A DNA stretch of 64,000 nucleotides from Corallium rubrum (GCA_964035015.1 OZ035998.1:22711479-22775478), one strand, 5' to 3'. Counted from the stretch's first letter, positions 1 through 11,785 are shown. A program made the numbers and translations. The notes: generated from the sequence alone by a model not told the origin.

Positions 1-2585
1 TAGCAAATTCTCCACAATGCGCATGCCCGGCTCAGAAACCGCTCTGGAAGAAGTTATGTGTCGTGTACTGGGTCACCTGTTGGAAGAAGGCGTGGTCGGT
101 AAGATTGCAGATGATCTATATTGTGGAGGGAACACTCCAATCGAGCTATTCAACAACTAGAAGAAAGTCTTACAGGCTCTCTACAAATGCGACCTGCGCT
201 TGTCCACATCGAAAACCGTCATCAACTCGTCCACAACTATACTAGGATGGATATGGAGCTCTGGCACCCTCAAAGCCAGCCCACACCGCATCGCCACACT
301 CGCTTCTTGTCTTGAGCCCGACACAGTAGGCCGTATGAGATATTTTATTGGCGCATACAAAGTCCTCTCTCGCGTCATTCCTGGAGGTTCGTCATTACTC
401 ACTTCATTAGACGACGCAGTAGCTCTACGCCAGTCTCAAGAAGCTATCGAGTGGAATGACAAGCTCCGTACTTCATTCTTCCACGCACAGCAATCGCTTT
501 GCACTTCCCGTGCAATCACTCTACCCAGGTCTGATGACCACTCTGGATAGTGACGGACGAGCCGTTAGAAATCCAGGTATCGGCGCAACCCTCTACGTAA
601 CCCGAAAGGCCAAGCTCATGCTTGCTGGATTTTTCAGTGCAAAACTACGTGGGTCCCAAACCTCATGGCTCCCACGCGAAGTAGAAGCCCTTTCCATTGC
701 CATAGCTACAAAGCACTTCGCTCCATATATCGTCCAAGCTAACAAAAAAGCGTGTATTCTCACCGACAGCAAGCCCTGCGTGCAAGCGTTCGAGAAGTTG
801 TGCCGCGGTGAATTTTCTGCCAGCCCCCGTGTTTCCACCTTCTTATCGACCGTCAGCCGCTATCAAGCCACTGTCAGGCGGCACGTTTCCGGGTCCGCCA
901 TCTTACCATCAGACTTCGCAAGCCGTAACGCTCCCATCTGCCAAGACGAGGCCTGTCAGATTTGCTCTTTCGTAAAGCGCACCGAAGACTCTGTCGTCCG
1001 ACGCTCATCTATCCAGGACATACTTAAAGGCGATGCAAAACTCCCCTTGACAAGCCGCTCCGCTTGGTTAGCCATCCAATCTGAGTGCTCTGACGCACAC
1101 ACGCTCACTTTATCCAAGGTAAAAGGCCATCGAAGAAACTTACCAACATAAAGCTAAGGACGTCAAGAGATACTTGAACGTCGCGACAATTGCTAAGGAC
1201 GGACTGCTAGTTGTCAAACGCAACAAGCCTTTGGCACCAACACGTGACTGCATTATCGTTCCTCGCTCCTTCTTGGATGGACTTCTGACAGCACTTCACA
1301 CACAGCTTAGCCGTCCATCTAGCCACCAGCTGAAAACGGTCGTCAAACGCTATTTGTACGCACTAGATATGGACAGGACCATTGACCGTGTCACCCATGG
1401 TTGTCACCCGTGTGCCGCCCTACGCCAAAGACCTCACGCGCTCGTCGAACAATCTTCGTGCCCTTCACCTGACGCGGTTGGCGTGTCATTTGCGGCTGAT
1501 GTTCTTAAGCGTTCTCGGCAGCTTATATTAGTGGTAAGAGAATGTGTGACAAGCTACACTACAACACTACTACTGAACGACGAACGCCACAACACACTAC
1601 GTGACGCTCTTATCCGCATGTGCATCCAAATGCGAGCTTTAGACGGGCCACACACCGTTGTTCGTACTGATCCAGCTCCTGGGTTTAAAGCCCTTGCAGA
1701 CGACCAAATCTTAAAGCACTAAAGGATCACATCGGAGCTGGGAAACGCAAAGAATTGCAACAAAAATCCAGTTGCCGAAAAGGCGATCCAAGAATTGGAA
1801 GGCGAGCCATTACAAGACCCGTTAGGAGGAGCAGTCTCAGACGTAACACTAGACGTAGCCACAGCCACCTTGAACTCCCAAATCCGAACACGGATTCGTC
1901 AGCCAGAGAAATGTGGACGCAACGTGACCAGTCCTCCAATTACCAACTGCCTATGAATGATCAAAACCTGATAGCTACCCAGCACGAACAACGCACCACA
2001 AACCATCCTCATAGCGAGCGCTCCAAGGCTCCCTTAGACCAGACACGCCCTACCACATTGATCGAAGTCGGAGACCTGGTTTACCTTCACTCAGACTGGA
2101 ACAAATCTTGTGCCCGAAACCGTTACCTCGTAGTGTCCGTGGACGGATTGTTTTGCGATGTTAAGAAGTTTGTTGGCTCTCAGCTACGCAGTACATCTTA
2201 TCGCGTAAGGATGTCGGAATGCTATAAGGTACCCCCTGGAGTTTTGGATACTTTACGCCACCCAAGGATGCTCCACCGTGACGAGTCCTCTGCAGATCAA
2301 GATCAAGATACGATACTACGCCCCAAGCTGGTCCCTCCACCTGCCCCACCGCACATACCGGATGCCATATCAACCCCAGCTTCACAGGATGAGCAGCAGC
2401 ATGACGACCCAGCTCTTACCACCAGCACAAGTGAATCTAGGGACTTTCCTGACCCTGTTCCACCGGATTCCACTGAAGCCCACGTAAATAGAAGCGACGA
2501 CGTTTCAAAACCTCGACGTTCGTCATGCCTGCGACGATGCCCAGCTCGTTACGACGATTACGTCATCGATGACAATTCAGAATGA
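1..2585 (+). pseudogene. Ty3/Gypsy-like retrotransposon pol, 3' half (decayed)
   Basis: Reading frames that switch along the strand encode the end of an LTR-retrotransposon polyprotein. About 200-550 is the RT-connection region. About 550-1151 is RNase H, with an aspartate before [11 protein letters not shown], the glutamate of WLPREVEAL and the aspartate of ILTDSKPC. About 1174-1722 is integrase, with an HHCC zinc-binding motif (H..H then CHPC near 1276-1420) and core aspartates in FAADVL and RTDPAPG. After an in-frame TAA at 1720 the same frame continues through NPVAEKAIQELE, whose glutamate would complete the DDE triad. From about 1920 to 2585 another frame carries the integrase C-terminal barrel (GDLVYLHSDWNK) and a proline/acidic tail. 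At least three frameshifts and one stop make it inactive. The 5' half lies outside the window. The RNase H-before-integrase order fits Ty3/Gypsy; BEL/Pao is less likely. Confidence 0.8.
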
Positions 2586-2932
2586 CTAAGTCAACATTCT
2601 GCTAGCTATATCAACTTTAGTATTACGTTCATTATATTGTATAGTTTAGTTAGTCTACGTTATAAAACCGTTTATTTCAGCATTCTGTTTGAAAAGCTCA
2701 AAAAAGGAACGTTAACTGTAGAAGATAAGAAAGAAAAGTTGCGCCAGTACCGGTCAGCGGTACTTATTGTTATCGTTAGGCCTACGTCGCTCTCAGCCTC
2801 GAAGGACAACCTTTTCTCTCGTCAAGTTGTCCCTGTTATTATTACAACTTTAGCTGTCTTTACAAGTGTATAATAAAGCCATTCGTTTACCGGATTGTGT
2901 GATATGATTTACTGGTGTATATCTTGGCGCTA
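2586..2932 (+). repeat. Probable 3' UTR and 3' LTR of the Gypsy-like element
   Basis: The sequence after the pol stop has a purine-rich run near 2699 (AAAAAAGGAA) that could be a polypurine tract. An AATAAA signal lies near 2870, followed by the abrupt start of a different repeat at about 2933. The other LTR is not in the window, so LTR borders cannot be set by comparison. Confidence 0.35.
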
Positions 2933-3299
2933 TTATAAATGTAATTTTTGAGCTGTTAACTCTAAATTCTGCCTTTGCAAAACATGCATGCGTAGGGAAG
3001 CCATTTAAAGGCTTGCTAAAAATAATCCCTTTTGAAACCTCCTAAAAACAACATATTTCTTACAACCAGAATTTAATAATGAAATCTAAGTTTTGCTTTG
3101 ATATGTTCAACTTTCATTAAATCAGTTATTCATCTTATCCATAAATTCTATAATTATCCCAAGGATTATCATTTGTTTTTACATCTGTTTGTTTTTATAT
3201 TGGCTGTATACCAGGAGTACTTATTTTAATTAGGGGTGGGTGGTTTTTCAAAAAAGCATGAAAAGCCGGCGATGGGTTGTTGCGTGCATGTATTTCTAG
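2933..3299 (+). mobile_element. Helitron-like non-autonomous element, 3' part
   Basis: This block is closely similar to 31971-32372: both have the string TTTTTGAGCTGT, then AAGCCATTTAAAGGCTTGCTA, then GCTTTGATATGTTCAAC. Both end in GTTGTTGCG..CATGTATTTCTAG followed by T. The 5' half is missing. Family ends are discussed at 31250-32372. Confidence 0.7.
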
Positions 3300-4584
3300 T
3301 ATATATTAATTGATTGAAAATGTGAATAGGTTAAAATGCATGGTAGAGTTTATTTACGTTATAGACCAATTGGTCGAAAAGGGTGCAAACACGGGAAAGG
3401 CAAAATTACCAAAATAAGAGTCAACGACAGAGAGCCCATCCCGAAGATTGAAGGCAAGACGCTATAATTATAAACAACGAAAACGAGGGGTTTGCATTAA
3501 TCTAACTAGAAAGTTAGAGATTTTTAAAAAAAAAACTAACGAGGCATGTCGCTAACCAACTAGCTCGAGAGACCTACACCATGTATAAATGAATAAAATG
3601 CTCGATTGTACTCGTACCAAAATTATGCAAAAATGTTTGCATAAAATAAGGATAATGAGCGCGATAAAGTAATTTCTTGTACGGCAAATCTTGTGGTCAG
3701 ATTTTTATTAATTTCTTATCCAAGTTTCAACCATTTTTTTTGTGTACAAACATAAATTTTGGCGTACAATTCTTGTTAAAAGATGCTGACGTACACTTCG
3801 AGCTATGTTGTTTTGAGATATTACACCATGATAAACACCGTGTTTGGACTGGCGGGCAATCGCCAGGACTCTTATTGGCGTACAACCGCACGCTTACCGT
3901 CTGGCGTGTTTAATTCTACATTTTCTTATAATTTACAGTTCTTTCTTTCCATGTTTGCAAAGAACATTGCTAGAGCATCTAAAATATTTTCATTTTCCAT
4001 AGGCAATGAATTGATTGAAACTACGTACTCAAACAACTGCCGGCTGGATGCCACGGCTATATTCATTTCAAATTCAGTGAAGCTAATATAACAAAAACAA
4101 TTTTTCATTTCAAAATTTGAAGTGCTGAAAGTGGTTTCACCTACATGTTAATGGATATTTCAACAGCATTTGTACGTTTTACAGGAGAAACATTTCTCCT
4201 TTTCCAATTTTTATGCCAAATTATAGACATGCTACTTTAAGTCATAAGTGGGTTTACAACAAGGAAACTATTTAAAAGAAAATAAGACGGAAGCCACAAG
4301 TAAAGAAAACAACGGGCGAACAAAAACATGCAACGAATATACGTTTAAAATACTTTTATCAATTAAGAACACACAAAATAGAAAACAAACTTAACAGTGA
4401 TAAGAGGTAAACAGAGAAACTCGAAAAGAATTTTTGGCTTGCCTTGACATCTTGGCGGCCATATTGGAGGAACTGTAACAAAAGAATCTCATTAGCAACT
4501 ACTGTATTTGGAGTATGTTTGCCTCCAACATGGCTGTCGTTTCTTTGTCTTCTAAATCTCAAGAGATTGATTGCAAACCAGCAA
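3300..4584. other. Unassigned AT-rich stretch with one shared block
   Basis: I see no credible coding region here. Positions 3738-3915 share short ordered blocks with 5130-5240 (GTGTACAAACAT, TTTTGGCGTA, GATAAACACCGTGTTTGGA, GCGTACAACCGCACGCTT). This marks a repeat that also forms the centre of the inverted structure at 4585-5910. Confidence 0.4.
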
Positions 4585-5910
4585 TTGCTACTAAATTAAT
4601 GTTCGTGACTGCATATATTTTAACCGTATTTTCGGCCTTTACCTTCGTCGGTTTTCCGGTATTACTATTGCTTTTCCGCCTCTCGAGTTTCGGTTTGACG
4701 GGTTTCCTTCTACTAAAGACGTTGTTGTGCTTTATACATAAACGTTGATTTGTTTGTTCTTTTGAAAGAGATATACGTATCCAAAAAACGCCTTTCTCAA
4801 GTCTTTTTGTCAAGAATATATTATGTTGTTAGTTGATGTGTTTTTTGTCAAGAACTATATTGTTCCCAGTGCCCCACAATCTTCGCCGGGCATGGTCCGT
4901 CCGTCCACACATATATACAAATATTCAGATCGCTTAAACTGATTCACATTTCAACACGCCTGTAAAGTGGACTCCACGCACGTCGATATTAGCACCTTCA
5001 CCGGGCTCCGGGCCTTAGGCCGCACGCCCGGGCTCGGGGATAAAGAAGCGAATGCCGAATACTGTAGGATATTTCCCCTGCCAGTCTGGAATCTAGACGC
5101 TGTACACCGGACATGCCCGAACATATTTTTTTTTGTGTACAAACATACATTTTGGCGTATATTTGGCGATATCTGCTTAGATAAACACCGTGTTTGGATT
5201 GGCGTACAACCGCACGCTTGTTAATTACCGTCCGGCGTACGAAAAAACAACTTTGCAGACTGGTTCCCCTGGTTTAACTCTTCGTTATGTATGGCAACTG
5301 CTGATAAACCAAGCGACTTTATAGATTTAATAATATACATAGAGATTGGGCGAATGTCATCCAATTTGGTATCGTTATTAAGTTTAATTTCACGCGTTTC
5401 TAACAATTAGAAAAAATCAAAAATGTTGTTCATGATCCCCGAGCCCGGGCGTAGGGCCGAAGGCCCGGAGCCCGGTGAGGGTGCTAATCTCGACACGCGT
5501 GGAGTCCATTTTACACGCGTGTAGAAAAGCAGACAATGCCAATATCTGTGATCTGAATATTTATTTGTATATATGTGTGGACGGACCTGCGCGGTAAAGA
5601 TTGTGGGGCACTGGGGACAATATAGTTCTTGACAAAAAGATTTGAACTAACAACATAATTTATTCTTGACAAAAGGACTTGAGAAAGGAGCTTTTGGGAA
5701 ACGTATATCACTTTTGAAAGAACAGAAACAAATCAACGTCTACGTATAAAGCAGAACAACATTCTTAGTAGAAGAAAACCCGTCACACCGAAACTCAATG
5801 AAAAGAGGAAAAAAACAACGAAGAAAAAGGTTGAAAAGGTTAAGCTTACGGTAAAAATATACAGCTGCCGCTTTCAGTATTAAATCACGAACATTTAGTA
5901 GCAATGCTGT
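4585..5910. mobile_element. Two Helitron-like copies in inverted orientation (large foldback)
   Basis: About 4585-5040 is the reverse complement of about 5436-5910. Both carry TGTCAAGAACTATATTG, AGTGCCCCACAATC, a short (TA)-rich run, GTCGA(G/T)ATTAGCACC and the terminus GGGCTCGGGGA. The right copy starts with TCCCCGAGCC at 5436 and runs on to a TTTCTAG end at 6101, so it is a complete 666-bp member. The left copy is truncated at about 4585. The 395-bp centre holds the block shared with 3738-3915. The arms are diverged, so the structure is old. Confidence 0.7.
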
Positions 5911-6101
5911 TCGAGTTTCCCTGGCACTGTTACAACAATTTTGTTTTTCATTTCGTGTGTCCTTAAAGAATTTTAAACGTATCGTTATGTTTTCGCTTGC
6001 CCGTAGTGTTTTTCAAATAAGAGGGTTGTCCAAAGGATATAAATTTTACAAAAATTCGTGCAGATGGAGGGCGAGGGGTTGTTGTGTTAACATATTTCTA
6101 G
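5436..6101 (+). mobile_element. Helitron-like element, complete short copy
   Basis: The element starts TCCCCGAGCCCGGGCG, preceded by A, and ends GCGAGGGGTTGTTG..CATATTTCTAG, followed by T. It lacks terminal inverted repeats and target duplications. TC at the 5' end, CTAG at the 3' end and insertion between A and T are Helitron-like. The expected 3' subterminal hairpin is not obvious, so the class is inferred. Confidence 0.6.
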
Positions 6102-6338
6102 TATAGTATTGACTTGACCATGGCCATGGGTCGGGTTAGAACCTTGACCTTGGAAAAGCTATACTTGGGTATCTGCAGTAATTACGCTGTTAGAAAACTC
6201 TTGCTCTCGCATACACGTCCTTCCGATCAAATACAAACTTTGAAAGTATTACACACAGATTGGCGATTATTCAATAAGTCTTAACTTAAATATCAGTGTC
6301 ATAAATAAATGACCACTAAATGTAATTGGCTTTACTAA
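6102..6338. other. Unassigned spacer
   Basis: AT-rich sequence with no ORF or recognisable repeat. Confidence 0.3.
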
Positions 6339-7139
6339 GGGCCTGTTTATATGGAGCCGAGTTAGCCGAGTTAGCCGAGTTACTAGGCAAACCGAGTTAC
6401 CCGCCATGAATAGAAATTAATGCTATCCCGGCTTAGTATAATTTCATAGTGGAAAAGATTTCTGATTTCAGCGGTGAATCTGAGGTTATAGTCACCGCCT
6501 GGCGCGGTGACTATTACATCACAAGAAATTGTTCTTCAAAAGTAGTCTTGGAAAAGAGACTGGTACTTATTCAACACTGCACTGACTTTACTCGTTTCAG
6601 TCTCCCCCTCGGAGTTGTCATTTTGAAGTATGCGATTTTAGAATTTGTCGATTCATTGAAGTGTTGATTTTTTTTTTCAAAATGGGGTCTGTAGTTTTTG
6701 AGACAAACAAAAGAGCATAATACTGAAAACATTTATCACTGAGATGTTATACATATCAAATATCTTAAAAACAAAACTTTATAAAGGTAAGGAAGTATAT
6801 TTTCTATATTTCTTCGTATTTTTTGTATGTTTTGGTCGTAGCGATCTTTTCGAAAAATTCGTTATGAGTGAAGAACATATTGAACATGAATTATGTGCAA
6901 AAAAGCAGTAACACAGGATCCAAAACACCAGAATAAAAGTCTTTTTAGCATATATTTGAATGTTTGTACAAGTTCAGTTCCAAAGTAGGATGTTTACTCT
7001 TTTTTTGAAATTATTTACTGACAAAGACTGTGGCTTGCTAACATCGTCTGTGAATAAACAGAATCACCACTGTTAAAATGAAAGCAGTTGTTTAAAACTT
7101 TTTGTTACAACGTTATTGGTTTTTTATCAACCTCTGAAA

Positions 7140-7262
7140 TTATACTAAAACAATTAGTCACCTCAGTCTCGGTGACTATTGGTGTATTTACCTCGCCGCT
7201 TCGCGGCTCGGTAAATATTCACCGATAGTCACCTCGACTTCGGTGACTAATTATTAAACAGT
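7140..7262. repeat. Palindromic foldback
   Basis: AATTAGTCACC...CGGTGACTATTGGTG and CACCGATAGTCACC...GGTGACTAATTA form long hairpin arms around a GC-rich centre (CGCCGCTTCGCGGC). Confidence 0.75.
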
Positions 7263-7287
7263 GTTTAAATGAGACGAGGGTTTATTA

Positions 7288-7405
7288 GAAGTAATATTGG
7301 GCATTTCACTCGTGTGTAGTTGCATTTTTCGCAACTGGTCCCGGTTTGGTCTTAAAATGTATATATTCTACACTCGAATTTTCCTTCACCTAAAAATCCC
7401 TTTAA
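7288..7405. mobile_element. Rearranged fragment of the tRNA-type SINE tail
   Basis: GTAGTTGCATTTTTCGCAAC through TTTTCCTTCACC is the same as the tail of the SINE units at 35.9 and 36.2 kb. The preceding GTAATATTGGGCATTTCACT is the reverse complement of sequence just downstream of SINE unit 1 (about 36042-36063). The pieces are therefore joined in a different order and orientation. Confidence 0.65.
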
Positions 7406-7709
7406 ATGAGACAGGCGGGTAACTCGGCTAGTCGAGATCCAGGCAAAATAGCCAAGATCTCGGCATGCCTGGATGAAAATATTCCCATATAAACACTCTC
7501 TTGTCGGGTAACTCGGCTAGCCGAGTTGAATTCGTCACAACAGCGCATGCGTACTTATGAAGACAATCGGAAACTACTCATGGAATGTGAAATCATTCTA
7601 ATGCATGGGCGGCTTTGCCGAGTAACTCGTCTCATATAAACACTCATCTTTTCTCAAGTCGGCTTGCCGGGTAACTCGCCTAGCCGGGTAACTCGGCTCC
7701 ATATAACAT

Positions 7710-8004
7710 TTTACACTGACGTCACATGTACATTTCTCCCTCAAGAGTCGCTCTTAATTGTTTTTCATAAACACAACGTTAATTCTATTTTAAGCATATA
7801 ATACTGCCGACAATTTGAAGCACAAATTGCTCGAATTTAATAAAATTAGTTTGACTCTAGTTTAACGACACACTACCGATAATTACACAACGCTGCATCT
7901 TTCGATTTGAGATTTTGAGTCAAGTTTCATTTTCAAGTCCGCCATCTATTCTACTTGTCCAAGCATGGAAGAAGATAGCCAGTAACTTCTTAACGATCGA
8001 CGTC
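7710..8004. other. Unassigned spacer
   Basis: No ORF or repeat recognised. Confidence 0.3.
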
Positions 8005-8600
8005 CTAGAAATATATGAACGCAACAGCACCTCGCCCGCTTTCTATGCATTTTTAGCACAACAACCCCCACCCCCGAAAACATCCCAGAAAATTAATTAG
8101 CAAAGTTCATCTGTTGTCATGTATTGACAGACCGAAAGGCGAAAGAACATGCATAGTCAATATTAGAAAACCCCGAGATGAACTAAATGACAAATTCTCA
8201 TTCAAAAACAGATATAAATAGTGGCCAAGAAAAGACACAATGCCAACGACCTAAGCATCCAAAGACAATGCTAGACAAGATATTATTTACACTGATTTTC
8301 ATTTTCAAGATTTCTTTCGTTTTAACCCAGCTAAGCTGGTAAATACGAATCTCCTACCGTTATTAAACGTTCTTCTGCTCATATCACCACAAACACTGCC
8401 AATTCAGTCTACTGTTTTCGGATTGTTTTTCTCGTTCGTCGTTTCTTACTTTTTTCGTTGTTGACAAATAGCCTACATTTCACAAGGCATCATTCAGTTC
8501 TCCTCATGATCTAAAAAGCCGTTTGTTTCAAAATTTCTTCATCGTTCTCCCTCGAGTTAAGTAGAATGCGCCAGAGCAGAATTCTTTACCAGTGATTTCT
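8005..8600 (-). mobile_element. Helitron-like element, 3' part
   Basis: This is a reverse-oriented copy beginning CTAGAAATATATGAACGCAAC. It is similar over about 600 bp to 21067-21710, including GAACATGCA, GTGGCCAAGAAAAGACACAA, AATACGAATCTCCTACCGTT and GATCTAAAAAGCCGTTTG. The other end is missing. Confidence 0.7.
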
Positions 8601-9448
8601 ATTTCGAAAACTCTATAGATAACTGCCAGTCGAAGACTTCAATTCTCATTTATAATCCAAGATGTTTGTAATTTGTATTCTAGTGTGCTGGATGGCGCTA
8701 TGTTTTTTCACGTGTTAACGAAGGGGTTCGATTCTTTCTCAGGACGAAACTTTTTCTTTTTCTTTTCTTTTTTCTTTTTTGGGTATTAGGTGATGTAAAA
8801 ATCTTCAAATTAGGTCAAATATTATCATACAATGTCACCATCTACTAATTATTGAGCTCTAAGGGTATAGAAAAATTTTCCCTATTACGATGTTAGTGAT
8901 GGTCGTGATCTTAGTGACGGTCGTGATCTTGGTGATGGTCGCGATCTTGGTCACTACTTTTTTGAGTAACTTTACCGGTAACTATTTATTTTTTGTAGAA
9001 GGTAACTGTAACTAGTTACAAAAAGTACTGCCGTCGAGAGCGCCGTTACTTTTTGTGATATCAATGATACTCCCAACCTAGCCGAGTCGTCGCTCAACGT
9101 CGTATCCGGTTCGAAACTTCGTCACACGCCGCTGGAATGCATTCTGGAAAATCTATATCACGTAGTAGAGCATCAAGATGTCTTCCACACAGCCAGTATG
9201 AGTATCTGAAAATCTCTTCTTGTCTTCACAATTTTACAGTAATAGTCAATTGTGGTTCCTAACAAACTCTCAAATCATTCTTTCTTTTTTTACCATTCTT
9301 TAGCCACCGTTGCTTTCATGATAAGGATTATCTTATGTAAAACTAAAGCATTCAGATTTTGAGGTAAAAGTTATTTGTGATTACATATATGAAATATTAA
9401 ATTGTTGTTATTAAACAGACTAACAGTAAACTATGTTTTGTGTGCGTT
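8601..9448. other. Unassigned stretch with a small 18-bp tandem repeat
   Basis: At 8889-8952, three units of about 18 bp (GTGATGGTCGTGATCTTA and variants) stand in tandem. A T/C-rich run lies at 8750-8781. No coding region is credible. Confidence 0.4.
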
Positions 9449-9497
9449 TGTTTGTTTGTTTGTTTGTTTGTTTGTTTGTTTGTTTGTTTGTTTGTTT
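9449..9497. repeat. (GTTT)n microsatellite
   Basis: About twelve perfect GTTT units. Confidence 0.95.
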
Positions 9498-9773
9498 GCT
9501 TATTCATTCATATATTATTTTCTCTTGTTTTCTAGTCCATAGGGTAGAGTTACCATGTTCAGTTGTGTTCAACCATTCAACTTGCTGTCTATATTGGTAA
9601 GTACAATCCTTAAATAATACTGGTAGTTTATTTATTGATTAATGACATAATGATCTATTCCATGCAATAGGCATGTTTATATCTCAAAATATTATTAGCA
9701 GGTTATATATTGGTCTAACTGTATGTCTTTTCTAAAGTGACACTGATGCTGTATACTGAGATTCTTAATACAT

Positions 9774-9778
<5 letters not shown>

Positions 9779-9842
<64 letters not shown>
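9779..9842. repeat. (TA)n microsatellite
   Basis: About thirty TA units, directly abutting the 3' end of the left Penelope-like copy. Confidence 0.95.
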
Positions 9843-9846
<4 letters not shown>

Positions 9847-10708
9847 GTGAAGATAGCTGTCGCTACTCCGAGTTTCACGCTATTGCGATCATCAGGCAAC
9901 TGACAGAACTGATAAAATTACTCGCTATTTACAATGTGCTACTAGGTGTCTAGTTACATGTCGGCATTTGTTGAAATGTTCTGATGGTTTGTTTAGCAGT
10001 TTTTTGTCTTTCATAATCAGCAGTTTTTCCTCGAGGCATAGGTTGCATCCTCTGGAACCATGCTTGCATGTATGCTGGGACCTTCTTGATGAAAGACCAT
10101 CTTATCGAGAAATCTCGCTTTGCATCTTTTAGTTTCCAAACGTGCTTTGAGAGCTCGGTGTTGTTTGAGTATTTCCGGATGTTGAAAGATTTTTTGTGGT
10201 TGTTGTATCTGGTCTTGAACTGGTTGGCAGTTATGCCAATGTAGGATTTTTTCTCGCTACCGTCTGTTGTTGTAACTTCAGCTTTGTAAATAACATTGCA
10301 CGTGAGGCATTTACCTTCGGTCGGGCATTGGTCAGGTTGTCTACAGTTACAAAGTCGTGTGTCATTGTTGCTTCTGTTGTTTTCTGTTGTGTGCTGCTTC
10401 AGTATTTTGTTATTGTGTCTGCTGATAAACGTTTTCATGTTGTCAAGGCAACTATAGCTAATACGTACTGTATGGCGGTTGAATATTTTGTGCAGTCTGT
10501 TGTCCGTAGGGAAGTGTTTGTCAATCAGTTGTAGGAATTCTCGTCCGATGTTTGTTTTAACGTTCTTGCTGTAGGGTGGGTTGTACCATATCACGTTTCG
10601 TTGTCTGTTGCGTCTTTGTGGTCTGTTTTGGTTTACGTTGGGTGGGTCGTATGTCAGGGGCGCGTCAAAGTTACTTCGTTTCAGTGCGTCGTTGTAGAGT
10701 GGTGCTGT
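9843..10708 (-). pseudogene. Penelope-like element, 3' part with GIY-YIG region (left copy)
   Basis: An open frame (stop near 9950, reading down from 10786) encodes the region after the Penelope RT core and a GIY-YIG endonuclease. Visible marks are the Cys motif CNCRQPDQCPTEGKCLTC, then VIYKAEV, then SYIGITANQFKTRYNNH with a conserved Arg and NH, then ELSKHVW. This order is characteristic of endonuclease-bearing Penelope-like elements. A 4-bp insertion near 10071 (ATGC, relative to the right copy) shifts the frame before the final Cys motif, so the C-terminus is wrong. The copy is truncated at its 5' end and lacks RT. It is inverted relative to the copy at 10709-11785. Confidence 0.85.
9859..9900 (-). 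ncRNA. Hammerhead ribozyme of the left Penelope-like copy
   Basis: On the minus strand the core CTGATGA, a short stem II (CGC-AATA-GCG), GAAA, a very short stem III and GTA precede the predicted cleavage point. A 5-bp stem I forms between GTTGC and GCGAC. Hammerheads with minimal stem III are known in the 3' regions of Penelope-like elements. The sequence is identical to the right-copy motif at 11723-11764. Confidence 0.75.
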
Positions 10709-11785
10709 TAACAGCGACGGCAAACCTGAGGTGGGTAAACTTCCTAGACATAACGTTTGACTTGACCGACGGTACATACAAACCATACAGGAAACTGAAC
10801 GACGACCCCTCCTACATTAACAATTCCTCAAACCATCCGCCCTCCATTCTACGTCAACTACCCTCATCCATCAACAAACGCATCAACAAACTGTCATGTA
10901 ACAAGGAAACATTTGACGCCGCAGCACCACTCTACAACGACGCACTGAAACGAAGTACTTTGACGCGCCCCTGACATACGACCCACCCAACGTAAACCAA
11001 AACAGACCACAAAGACGCAACAGACAACGAAACGTGATATGGTACAACCCACCCTACAGCAAGAACGTTAAAACAAACATCGGACGAGAATTCCTACAAC
11101 TGATTGACAAACACTTCCCTACGGACAACAAACTGCACAAAATATTCAACCGCCATTCAGTACGTATTAGCTATAGTTGCCTTGACAACATGAAAACGTT
11201 TATCAGCAGACACAATAACAAAATACTGAAGCAGCACGCAACAAAAACAACAGAAGCAACAATGACACACGACTTTGTAACTGTAGACAACCTGACCAAT
11301 GCCCGACCGAAGGTAAATGCCTCACGAGCAATGTTATTTACAAAGCTGAAGTTACAACAACAGACGGTAGCGAGAAAAAATCCTACATTGGCATAACTGC
11401 CAACCAGTTCAAGACCAGATACAACAACCACCAAAAATCTTTCAACATCCGGAAATACTCAAACAACACCGAGCTCTCAAAGCACGTTTGGAAACTAAAA
11501 GATGCAAAGCGAGACTTCTCGATAAGATGGTCTTTCATCAAGAAGGTCCCAGCATACAAGCATGGTTCCAGAGGATGCAACCTATGCCTCGAGGAAAAAC
11601 TGCTGATTATGAAAGACAAAAAACTGCTAAACAAACCATCAGAACTTTTCAACAAATGCCGACATGTAACTAGACACCTAGTAGCACATTGTAAATAGCG
11701 AGTAATTTTATCAGTTCTGTCAGTTGCCTGATGATCGCAATAGCGTGAAACTCGGAGTAGCGACAGCTATCTTCACCAATAATAA
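10709..11785 (+). pseudogene. Penelope-like element, 3' part (right copy)
   Basis: The frame starts within the end of RT (VNFLDITFDLTDG, PPSILRQLPSSINKRINK) and runs through the same linker and GIY-YIG region as the left copy. Single-base deletions near 10957 and 11236, each relative to the left copy, shift the frame twice. The terminal part (GCNLCLEEKLLIM) is in better shape here than in the left copy, which lacks this reading. The ORF ends near 11672, and the 3' UTR carries a hammerhead ribozyme. Together with the left copy it forms inverted arms of about 865 bp around a 215-bp spacer that belongs to this copy. Confidence 0.85.
11723..11764 (+). ncRNA. Hammerhead ribozyme of the right Penelope-like copy
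   Basis: Core CTGATGA is at 11728-11734, stem II CGC/GCG with an AATA loop follows, and GAAA is at 11747-11750. Stem III is very short (ACT/AGT, loop CGG). The predicted cleavage lies after GTA at 11759. Stem I pairs 11723-11727 with 11760-11764. There is a U-U mismatch next to the core in stem II. Self-cleavage as a dimer is plausible from what is known of minimal Penelope hammerheads. Confidence 0.78.

Larger units (their letters stand above)
6339..7709. mobile_element. Non-autonomous TIR element with GAGTTA/TAACTC terminal arrays
   Basis: The left end (6339-6405) reads inward TATGGAGCCGAGTTAGCCGAG and the right end (about 7640-7709) ends CGGGTAACTCGGCTCCATAT, its complement. Several copies of the 8-10 bp unit CCGAGTTA or GGGTAACTCGG lie in each arm and again near 7413 and 7505. 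The interior has no transposase. It holds a palindrome (7140-7260) and a SINE-related fragment (7288-7405), so later insertions are nested in it. Confidence 0.6.

Noticed and set aside
10196..11655. Hydrophobic ORFs antisense to the Penelope-like copies
   Set aside because: They mirror the coding strand of the GIY-YIG region, and the same shadow appears in both inverted copies.
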